This document shows positions 1 through 5,519 of a DNA stretch of 7,255 bases, piece after piece. Each line of letters begins with the position of its first letter. Positions within the stretch are counted from its first letter, which is position 1. Made by a program: the position numbers and the translations under genes. The notes below the pieces were generated by a model that ran no database searches, was not told the DNA's origin, and was given only the letters and a program-made list of their open reading frames with translations. This DNA comes from DATAQC01 sp038238185 (GTDB lineage: Bacteria > Actinomycetota > Acidimicrobiia > Acidimicrobiales > AC-14), in assembly GCA_038238185.1 (NCBI GenBank), contig JBBRXY010000124.1, positions 1 to 7,255 on the forward strand, written 5' to 3'.

Positions 1-219
1 GACGTTCCGCTGACCGCCGAGTTGAAGCTCGAGGTCTGGGACTCGCCCAACTCGGCCGGTGTCATCATCGACGCCGTGCGATGCGCCAAGGTCGCTCTCG
101 ATCGAGGCATCGGCGGGCCGCTCCTCGGGCCTTCGGCCTACTTCATGAAGTCGCCGCCGATCCAGTACCACGACGACGAGGCCCACGTGCTGGTCGAGGA
201 GTTCATCTCCGGCGACTGA
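1..219 (+). CDS. ino1: Inositol-3-phosphate synthase, C-terminal end (partial)
   Basis: The 72 visible codons run in one frame from the first base to a TGA stop; the rest of the gene lies upstream of the window. The enzyme converts glucose 6-phosphate to 1L-myo-inositol 3-phosphate using NAD+, the first step towards inositol lipids, mycothiol and related actinobacterial metabolites in the cytosol. Recognition rests on the family's C-terminal signature: a KLEVWDSPNSAG stretch, then VIIDAVRCAKVALDRGIGGP, then a SAYFMKSPP segment that contributes to the active-site region, and an acidic tail ending in EEFISGD. These match the short actinobacterial type of the enzyme, as in mycobacterial Ino1. 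The next gene on the same strand starts 37 bases later and could be co-transcribed. The frame is intact to the end and the stop is at the usual place for the family. Identification is confident even though only the tail is present. Confidence 0.93.
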   Translation, partial: DVPLTAELKLEVWDSPNSAGVIIDAVRCAKVALDRGIGGPLLGPSAYFMKSPPIQYHDDEAHVLVEEFISGD

Positions 220-256
220 GCGGCGGCGGCGTCGGACGTCCGCGTCAGGGCTGCTG

Positions 257-994
257 GTGGGGCAAGATCTCCCTGTGGCCCTGTCAGGTGTTGTGTCCTG
301 GAACCGCCAGCCCGTCACCGATCCGGCGGCGGCCGACGTCGTCCGTTACGGGCCTGGCATCGCCACCGAGGCCGAGCTGCGCCTGCTCGGCCAGGTGGCC
401 GACAATCGGGTCCTCGAGCTGGGTTGTGGGTCGGGCGTGAGCTCGGTGTGCCTCGCCACCCAGGGTGCGCGACCCATCGGGCTCGACTTCTCCGCCGAAC
501 ACCTCACCCGCGCCCGGCGCCTGGCCGACAAGGCCGGGGTGCGGGTCGAATTCCACGAGGGCGACCTCGCCGATCTGGCGTTCTCCCGTGCCGACACCGT
601 CGATGTCGTGTTCTCGGTCTACGCCCTCAGCCTGGTCGAGGACGTGAACCGGGTCTTTCGCCAGGTCAACCGGGTGCTGAAGAACGGTTGCCCGTTGGTG
701 CTCTCCATCCCCCACCCGGCCTACGACATGTTCGTCGACGACGACGAGGATCCCCTCCTGGTGCGCCGGTCCTACTTCGACTCCTCCCGGGTCGACCTGG
801 GGTCGGACCGTCCACCGTTCTTCGGCTATCACCACACCATCGCCGACCTGTTCGTCGGCCTCACGCGCGCCAACTTCCGGGTCGACACCATCCTCGAGCC
901 CGAGCCTCGCGGCGACGAGCACGAAGGCCCCTGGGCCAGCGAGACGTCGCGGTGGGTGCCCCGGACCCTCATCATGCGGGCCCGCAAGGAATAG
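257..994 (+). CDS. Class I SAM-dependent methyltransferase (substrate unknown)
   Basis: A 245-residue protein with a Rossmann-type methyltransferase fold of the Methyltransf_11/25 kind. Motif I is VLELGCGSG at residues 52-60, the glycine-rich SAM-binding loop. The acidic end of strand 2 follows at GLDFS (75-79), then the EGDLADLAF segment (101-109) that contacts the adenine. A DVVFSVYALSLVED block (117-130) corresponds to motif IV, and NRVLKNGCPLVLSIPHP (138-154) is the usual 'leader makes report' helix and strand 5. The C-terminal part (about 155-245) forms a cap with PHPAY, typical of small-molecule methyltransferases that act on lipids, quinones or metabolites; the substrate cannot be read from the sequence. 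The chosen GTG start has AGGG at 247-250, six bases upstream; later GTG codons around residues 7 and 13 would also leave motif I intact. It follows ino1 by 37 bases on the same strand, which may mean joint transcription but does not fix a function. It is unrelated to the DNA methyltransferase further along. Confidence 0.88.
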   Translation: MGQDLPVALSGVVSWNRQPVTDPAAADVVRYGPGIATEAELRLLGQVADNRVLELGCGSGVSSVCLATQGARPIGLDFSAEHLTRARRLADKAGVRVEFHEGDLADLAFSRADTVDVVFSVYALSLVEDVNRVFRQVNRVLKNGCPLVLSIPHPAYDMFVDDDEDPLLVRRSYFDSSRVDLGSDRPPFFGYHHTIADLFVGLTRANFRVDTILEPEPRGDEHEGPWASETSRWVPRTLIMRARKE

Positions 995-1041
995 CGACGC
1001 GCCTCAACAGACCGAGTGCAGACTTCACGGGGGGCGAAGGA

Positions 1042-1060
1042 ACGGCGCTTCCAGCGTCGT
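1042..1060 (+). terminator. Candidate hairpin terminator between convergent genes
   Basis: In the 101-base gap between the + strand methyltransferase and the minus-strand 333-residue gene there is a compact stem-loop: ACGGCGCT at 1042-1049, loop TCC, AGCGTCGT at 1053-1060. On the + transcript all eight pairs form, one of them a G-U wobble; on the minus transcript that pair becomes an A-C mismatch, so it should work better for the + strand gene. There is no run of T after it, which is common for high-GC actinobacterial terminators but makes the call uncertain. The rest of the gap (995-1095) shows nothing else. Confidence 0.4.
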
Positions 1061-1095
1061 GACGGGGAGTCTGGCGAGTTGACAACCACCGCCAC

Positions 1096-2097
1096 TCAGA
1101 GCCGGACGTACCCAGGGACGTCGTGGTGGGCTGTGTCGAGATACACCTTGGCTTCAGGGTTTTGGGCGAATCGGCCGTGGCTCCAGCGTATCTCGACGTG
1201 GCCGAGGACGGTCTTGGTATAGCCCGTTGCCTTCTCGGTGCACTCGGCGCTCCATGCCACCTGGGGTTGGCCGACGGGAGCGGGGCTGATGGTCAGGCGA
1301 CGGAGCCGGTAGCGCTGACGCCAGTCCCATGGGGTATCGATTCGCAGACGAAGCGACCGATGCGGGTCGCTGCCCAGGATGAAGTAGGGGGCGCTCATGA
1401 TTCGCAGTAGCCGCCATACCAAGGCCTCGGCCTGCGCCGGGGTACGGACGCGACTCGACCAATGGTTGGCGGTGCGAACGCTTACCTCCTGGCACAACTC
1501 GGCGTACGGGGCCCGCGCGGCCTCAGGCCAGGTTCGGGTTCGGAGAACGGGCCGCAGCTGTACGCGCTGGGCCGGCGTCAGCTCTTCCACACGGAGGGGA
1601 AGACCCTCCGCCCCAGCAAGTGAGGTAGTTGCCTCGTAGAGAGCCTGGTAGTGGGCTGGCGCACTGCGCATATACCAGTCAGTGGGGTCTGTGTCGCCGG
1701 CGCCCAGAAGGCGGTCGAAGATCCGGCTAGGGGAACGGTTGTGGAGGTTCTTGGACAGGTACTTGCAGCTGATGAGGTACACGTGGTCAACCCGCAGGTC
1801 GGCCGGCACAGTCTCATCGCCGGGCGCCTTGTGGCTGCCCTTCCACTCGACCAGCGCCGGTATGCGGCCCCGCAGCGCGTCGGGGGCGGCGAGAAAACCG
1901 GCGCCGTTGTCGAAGCCAACCCCGAATGCGCCGGCAAAAGCACCGTCGGACCGCAGGCGGTCTAGGCGGTCCCAGTCCAGGCTGGTGAGGTTGACCATGG
2001 CTGACGGGCGCTGCGCCAGGGCGAGGTCAAGACTGGGGTAGCCGAGCATCCCCAGAGCCGTCGCCAGCTCGGTGACGGTCGTGAGGTCGTCAGCCAC
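1096..2097 (-). CDS. Putative PD-(D/E)XK nuclease partner of the DNA methyltransferase
   Basis: A 333-residue soluble protein that I cannot assign to a named family. Residues 72-86 read P-D, ten residues, then E-W-K, with hydrophobic IPALV just before the glutamate. This is the spacing and setting of a PD-(D/E)XK nuclease core. A second, conserved-looking cluster follows at residues 104-122: D-H-V-Y-L-I-S-C-K-Y, then L-S-K-N-L-H-N-R-S-P. It could supply further metal or DNA contacts. The C-terminal half (about 200-333) is rich in arginine and tryptophan, with several strand-like segments, as expected of a DNA-contacting domain. The GTG start at 2097 was chosen because the upstream gene stops at 2090, giving an 8-base overlap (GTGGCTGA); there is no good ribosome-binding site, so translation is probably coupled. 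The frame stays open up to 2292, but the added residues are serine/proline-rich and read as antisense-like noise. A one-base deletion near 2097 would fuse it to the 68-residue protein. The gene is confident; the nuclease role is inferred from motif and operon. Confidence 0.6.
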   Translation of the reverse strand: MADDLTTVTELATALGMLGYPSLDLALAQRPSAMVNLTSLDWDRLDRLRSDGAFAGAFGVGFDNGAGFLAAPDALRGRIPALVEWKGSHKAPGDETVPADLRVDHVYLISCKYLSKNLHNRSPSRIFDRLLGAGDTDPTDWYMRSAPAHYQALYEATTSLAGAEGLPLRVEELTPAQRVQLRPVLRTRTWPEAARAPYAELCQEVSVRTANHWSSRVRTPAQAEALVWRLLRIMSAPYFILGSDPHRSLRLRIDTPWDWRQRYRLRRLTISPAPVGQPQVAWSAECTEKATGYTKTVLGHVEIRWSHGRFAQNPEAKVYLDTAHHDVPGYVRL

Positions 2098-2296
2098 CTG
2101 CGGGAGGGTCGTCGAAGATGGCGGAGAGGCGAATCTGAAACGAGACCACTTCTTCATCGACCGCCTCGGCCGTCCACAGCTCCTCGTCTGGGTACGCATC
2201 GAGCCGGGTGAGGACATACTCATCGCTGGCCACGAACACCTGGGCGGGATCTCCGTAGATGACGGGCCAGGCGACGCGAGGGACGCTGGCATTCAC
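2090..2296 (-). CDS. Small acidic protein linking methyltransferase and nuclease genes
   Basis: A 68-residue protein, strongly acidic: about a dozen Asp/Glu residues, only three arginines and no lysine. It has no membrane segment or recognised domain. Visible features are a hydrophobic start (VAWPVIYGDP, 8-17), alternating hydrophobic strands (QVFVASDEYVL, 19-29), an acidic stretch DEELWTAEAVDEEV (37-50) and a strand VSFQIRLSAIF (51-61). The GTG start overlaps the methyltransferase stop by four bases (GTGA), and its own stop overlaps the next gene's start by eight, so it is the middle gene of a translationally coupled trio. Composition and codon pattern are better than those of the competing frame. 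It could be a small subunit, a restraint on the nuclease, a regulator, or the true N-terminus of the 333-residue protein split off by a one-base frameshift. No family is recognised. Confidence 0.7.
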   Translation of the reverse strand: MNASVPRVAWPVIYGDPAQVFVASDEYVLTRLDAYPDEELWTAEAVDEEVVSFQIRLSAIFDDPPAGG

Positions 2297-3780
2297 GAAG
2301 AGCGCCCGCCGATGGCGTAGCGGTGCAGGCGTTCCTGGCCTTCAGCGCTCAACAGCTCGACCATGTCGTACACGGCCCGGCCGGGACCGAGTACGACACG
2401 CAGGGCTGCGTCGCCCGCGCCGCCTTTGGCAGGGGCATCAGTAGTGAGCAGCACCAAGGGTACGCCTCGGTGGCGTGGGTCTTCGTGAAGGACGGCCGCC
2501 TTGCCCAAGGCTTTCCACAAGGTGTCGGTGCGCTTGAGCCCGGCCCGGCTGCTGGTGAAGCCTCCAGAGACGTCGAACGCCCAATCCGCGCCGGTCGCAT
2601 CCCTGGCCACGAAGTTCACCTCCACACCCAGGTCAGGATAGCGCACGTCGGTACGGACATCGCTGAACCCGCAATGCTCCAGTACTCCGAGCGCGAGCTC
2701 TTTGGCCTTACGGCCCTCGCGCACGGCTCGGGCCTGAAAGTCCTCGTCGGGGTCGGCCGGGCCGGGCACGGCGGGAAGCTCCACGCTGCGAAACGGGCTT
2801 CGACGTCTGGCATCCTCCTGTGCCAGCCGAGTGACCTCGTCGGCGACCCTGCGCCGAGCGCCGGCGATGTACGCGTCGTCGGTGTCGTAGCCGATGTAGT
2901 GGCGGCCGGTTCGCAGCGCCGCCACCGCAGTGGTGCCGGAACCCACGAACGGATCGAGGACCAAGTCGTCTCGGTAGGTATAAAGATCGATAAGGCGCTG
3001 CGGGAGCTCGACCGGGAAGGGTGCGGGGTGGCCGACCCGGGTGGCACTCTCGGGAGCCATTTCCCACACGTCGGTTGTGGCCTCCAGAAACTCGTCTCTG
3101 AACATCGTGGCCGTCGACGGCCGGTCCTGGGCGTGGCGTTGGCGAGGGGTGAGGGCCCGGTCGAAGCGGCCCTTGCTGGCGATCACGACGCGCTCGGTCA
3201 GGTCCCGAAGAACCGGGTTGCCCGGCCGTTGGAAGGATCCCCACGCGCACGAACCACCGGCCGCCCGGCCCTTCCACCAGATCACCTCGCCCCGAAGCAG
3301 CAGACGCAAACGGTTCTGCAGGATGTCGATCACGTCGGCCGACAGTGACCGGTAGGGGCGACGGCCCAGGTTAGCGACGTTCACTGCGAGGCGCCCACCG
3401 GGCTCGAGTTTTTCAACGCACTGAGCGAACACGTCGGCGAGCATGTCCAGGTAGGCCCGGTAGTTCGCGGGAATGTGGTCGGTGCCCAGGGCCGCCTCGT
3501 AGTCCTTGCCCGCAAAGTATGGAGGCGAGGTAACCACCAGGGCCACGGTGGCGTCGTCGACCTCGCTCATGGCCCGGGCGTCATCGGCGATCAAGACGTC
3601 GACGGGATGACAACGGGTGCCGAGAACCTTGTCGGGCGACACCACTGGAGCGCTGAAACGATCGTAGAAAGCGCTGGCGTCGTGGCCCTCGCGCCGGCTC
3701 ACGCCGAAGCTGGAAGTGGCAGTGGTAGACCGGCGGCGGCGGCCACCGGCGGCGGGTAGCGGGGAGACCGAACCGGTCAC
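2293..3780 (-). CDS. Beta-class site-specific DNA methyltransferase with C-terminal extra domain
   Basis: A 495-residue DNA amino-methyltransferase transferring methyl from SAM to cytosine N4 or adenine N6. Catalytic motif IV is TSPPY (84-88) and precedes SAM-binding motif I, DPFVGSGTT (276-284), the beta-class order. Between them lie the EPGGRLAVNV strand region (126-135) and the TERVVIASKG block (195-204). Motif X, HPAPFPVELPQRLI (251-264), comes just before motif I. The S/T-P-P-Y form is most often seen in N4-cytosine enzymes, so m4C is the first guess. Such enzymes usually end soon after motif I and its following helices (about residue 325). This one has about 170 more residues, including G-V-E-V-N-F-V (385-391), W-A-F-D-V-S-G-G-F-T-S (400-410) and a basic helix (413-432), resembling a nuclease-fold domain lacking the usual lysine. 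The GTG start is 12 bases after the preceding small gene; the first 26 residues are low-complexity, and GTG at 3702 is an alternative. The stop overlaps the next start by four bases. Confidence 0.9.
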   Translation of the reverse strand: MTGSVSPLPAAGGRRRRSTTATSSFGVSRREGHDASAFYDRFSAPVVSPDKVLGTRCHPVDVLIADDARAMSEVDDATVALVVTSPPYFAGKDYEAALGTDHIPANYRAYLDMLADVFAQCVEKLEPGGRLAVNVANLGRRPYRSLSADVIDILQNRLRLLLRGEVIWWKGRAAGGSCAWGSFQRPGNPVLRDLTERVVIASKGRFDRALTPRQRHAQDRPSTATMFRDEFLEATTDVWEMAPESATRVGHPAPFPVELPQRLIDLYTYRDDLVLDPFVGSGTTAVAALRTGRHYIGYDTDDAYIAGARRRVADEVTRLAQEDARRRSPFRSVELPAVPGPADPDEDFQARAVREGRKAKELALGVLEHCGFSDVRTDVRYPDLGVEVNFVARDATGADWAFDVSGGFTSSRAGLKRTDTLWKALGKAAVLHEDPRHRGVPLVLLTTDAPAKGGAGDAALRVVLGPGRAVYDMVELLSAEGQERLHRYAIGGRSS

Positions 3781-3792
3781 CGGATCGGACTC

Positions 3793-3996
3793 TCACTCAT
3801 GTTCGCCGCGAGTGGTCGCGATGCTTTCAGTATCATTCGTATCCTCACAGCTTGAATGCCAAGGTTGTAGTTTGCCACGATTGCGCCCAGCCTGGCGGTC
3901 CTGCTCCATCTCGTCGATGTCTTTGAGTTGTGCTCCATTGAAGAGATCCTCGGTGGCCCCCTTGGTACCCGCGCCTGCCGGCGGGAACATCGGCAT
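3793..3996 (-). CDS. Small hypothetical protein upstream of the DNA methyltransferase
   Basis: A 67-residue, polar, probably partly disordered protein of no recognised family. Its ATG (3996) has GGAG eight bases upstream, the best ribosome-binding site in this block, and it lies 46 bases after the pcnA-like stop on the same strand. After a Pro/Gly-rich start comes a likely helix (TEDLFNGAQLKDIDEMEQDR, 15-34), then a Cys-, Asp- and Thr-rich tail ending in GEHE. It has no helix-turn-helix, so it does not look like a classical restriction-modification controller protein. The stop is 12 bases before the methyltransferase GTG, so it probably heads that operon. The DNA here is poorer in G+C (about 56% over 3781-3960 by hand count) than the flanking housekeeping genes (about 70%), suggesting acquired sequence. 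In-frame codons continue upstream to 4104 inside pcnA and were not used. It may not be translated; the evidence is the binding site, spacing and protein-like composition. Confidence 0.5.
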   Translation of the reverse strand: MPMFPPAGAGTKGATEDLFNGAQLKDIDEMEQDRQAGRNRGKLQPWHSSCEDTNDTESIATTRGEHE

Positions 3997-4042
3997 CGCA
4001 CAGGCTCCGAGTAAATGGGGTGTCCAGACCCATGAGGGTGCG

Positions 4043-5413
4043 TCAGCCGTCGTCTTCGCGGGCGGCCCACCAGGCTTCGAGACGGCGGCCGGCCTCCTCT
4101 TCACCGAGGGGACCTTCCTCCAGGCGCAGCTCCAGGAGGAACTCGCGGGCCTGGCCGATGGCCCGGCCGGGGCCGATGCCGAGGCGCTGCATGATCTGGT
4201 TGCCGTTGAGGTCGGGACGCACGGCGTCGAGCTCCTCGCGCGTCCTCAGATCGACGATCCGCCGCTCCAGGTCGTCCATGCGGGCCGACAACGCCGCCGC
4301 CCGGGCCCGGTTGCGGGTCGTGCAGTCGCAGCGGGTCAACTCGTTCAGGCGCTCGAGGAGAGGCCCGGCGTCGCGGGCGTACCGCCGCACCGCAGTGTCG
4401 GTCCACGCCTCGTCGCCATAGCCGTGGAAGCGCAGATGCAGCTCCACCAGGCGCCGGATGTCGGCGATGTCGTCGTGGGAGTAGCGCAGGGCCTTCAGCC
4501 GCTCCTCGGCCATGCGGGCGCCGACGACCTCGTGGTGGTGGAACGACACGCCGTTGGCGCCGAAAGACCGGGTCTTGGGCTTGCCGATGTCGTGGAGGAG
4601 GGCGGCCATGCGCAGGATCTTGTCGGGGCTGGTCTTGTCGACCACGGCGATGGTGTGCGCCAGCACGTCCTTGTGACGCTGCACGGGATCCTGCTCCAGG
4701 CCCAGTGCGGGGATCTCGGGCAGAAACTCCTCGGCCAGTCCCGTCTCCACGAGGAACCACAGACCCGTGCCGGGCTGATCCACAACCAGGAGCTTGTCCA
4801 GCTCGTCGCGAATGCGCTCGGCCGACACGATCTCCATGCGGCCCCGCATTGACCGCACCGCAGCAACCAGCTCCGGCGTGGGCACCAGGCCGTAGCCGGC
4901 GATGAAACGGGCCGCCCGCAGCATGCGCAGAGGGTCGTCGCCGAAGGAGTCCTCGGGCGCCAGTGGCGTGCCCAGGCGAAGCTCGGCCAGGTCGTCGACC
5001 CCGCCGAACGGATCGACGAGCGCCAGGTCCGGAAGCGACAGCGCCATGGAGTTGACGGTGAAATCGCGCCGGGACAGGTCGGCCTCGACGGCGTCGGCGA
5101 ACAGCACCTCGGGCTTTCGGGAGTCGGCCGCGTAGGCCTCGGCCCGGTGCGTGGTGATCTCGTAGTCTCGCCCACCGTGGGCCGCGCCGATGGTGCCGAA
5201 GCGCTTGCCCTGGGTCCATACGGCGTCGGCCCAACCGCCCACCACGGCCAAGATGTCGTCGGGGCGGGCGTCGGTGGTGAAGTCGAGATCGATCTTCTCG
5301 AGGGGACGCCCAAGGATCGCGTCACGGACGCTGCCCCCGACCAGGTAGATCCTGTGCCCGGACGCGTGGAATCGCTCGGCCAGAGGCCGAACCTCGTCCA
5401 GCAGTGGCTTCAT
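4043..5413 (-). CDS. pcnA: CCA tRNA nucleotidyltransferase (PcnA-type, HD domain)
   Basis: A 456-residue class II nucleotidyltransferase that adds or repairs the 3'-CCA of tRNAs in the cytosol. The head domain carries YLVGGSVRDAILG (23-35) and the catalytic aspartates in IDLDFTTD (41-48). The neck has RRDFTVNSMA (115-124) and DDPLRMLRAARF (159-170), which bind the nucleotide and sugar and are characteristic of the family. A metal-dependent HD domain follows, with RHKD (246-249), ALLHDIGKPKTR (271-282), FHHHEVVGA (291-299) and LHLRFHGYGDEAWTD (325-339). The tail has the RPDLNGNQIM segment (399-408). Length, order and wording agree closely with mycobacterial PcnA (Rv3907c). The first ATG (5413) was preferred because it lies just before the conserved head; a GTG at 5446 in the same frame would add 11 residues but begins at the edge of a palindromic repeat. 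It lies downstream of the deacetylase-like gene on the same strand and may share its transcript. No key residue is missing. Confidence 0.95.
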   Translation of the reverse strand: MKPLLDEVRPLAERFHASGHRIYLVGGSVRDAILGRPLEKIDLDFTTDARPDDILAVVGGWADAVWTQGKRFGTIGAAHGGRDYEITTHRAEAYAADSRKPEVLFADAVEADLSRRDFTVNSMALSLPDLALVDPFGGVDDLAELRLGTPLAPEDSFGDDPLRMLRAARFIAGYGLVPTPELVAAVRSMRGRMEIVSAERIRDELDKLLVVDQPGTGLWFLVETGLAEEFLPEIPALGLEQDPVQRHKDVLAHTIAVVDKTSPDKILRMAALLHDIGKPKTRSFGANGVSFHHHEVVGARMAEERLKALRYSHDDIADIRRLVELHLRFHGYGDEAWTDTAVRRYARDAGPLLERLNELTRCDCTTRNRARAAALSARMDDLERRIVDLRTREELDAVRPDLNGNQIMQRLGIGPGRAIGQAREFLLELRLEEGPLGEEEAGRRLEAWWAAREDDG

Positions 5414-5445
5414 CCGTTCGGGGATCACGGCTCCGAGGGTACCCA

Positions 5446-5471
5446 CCGGCTCCGTTCAGGCACGGAGCCGG
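5446..5471 (-). terminator. Perfect 10-bp inverted repeat downstream of the deacetylase gene
   Basis: CCGGCTCCGT at 5446-5455, a six-base loop TCAGGC, and ACGGAGCCGG at 5462-5471 form a perfect, very GC-rich stem-loop. It lies 32 bases past the stop of the deacetylase-family gene, before the pcnA ATG, so it could terminate or attenuate transcription entering pcnA. No T-tract follows. The two other copies of the underlying repeat form only an interrupted stem (five plus four pairs around an internal loop), so this outermost copy is the structured one. Confidence 0.45.
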
Positions 5472-5519
5472 CATTCCGTTCAGGCACGGAGCCGGCATTC
5501 CGTTCAGGCACGGAGCCGG
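5451..5519. repeat. 24-bp tandem repeat, 2.9 copies, at the 3' end of the deacetylase gene
   Basis: Two identical 24-base units (5451-5474 and 5475-5498) are followed by 21 matching bases of a third (5499-5519); each begins TCCGTTCAGGCACGGAGCCG. Read on the minus strand, every unit encodes Arg-Leu-Arg-Ala-stop in the same frame, because 24 is a multiple of three. The first unit met by transcription holds the real stop of the deacetylase gene (5506-5504); the other two repeat the final codons and stop downstream. This looks like slippage duplication of the gene end into the intergenic space. There are no spacers, so it is not a CRISPR. Confidence 0.9.

Noticed and set aside
233..242. Palindrome CGGACGTCCG between ino1 and the small methyltransferase
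   Set aside because: Ten bases with no loop and no recognised regulator site; likely chance in GC-rich DNA.
2098..2292. N-terminal extension of the 333-residue protein up to 2292
   Set aside because: The added 65 residues are Ser/Pro/Arg-rich like out-of-frame noise, whereas the overlapping 68-residue frame reads as a normal acidic protein with exact overlaps at both ends.
4028..4039. Short inverted repeat ACCC-ATGA-GGGT as a possible operator before the 67-residue gene
   Set aside because: Only four bases per arm, single copy, and no promoter elements with proper spacing nearby; expected by chance.
3716..4852. Long + strand open frame opposite the pcnA-like and methyltransferase genes
   Set aside because: Its product is low-complexity and Val/Ala/Gly/His-rich with no domain, and it crosses two clearly real minus-strand genes; it is a high-GC antisense shadow.
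5451..5519. CRISPR-like repeat
   Set aside because: The 24-base units are directly adjacent with no spacers, and the repeat is a duplicated gene end.
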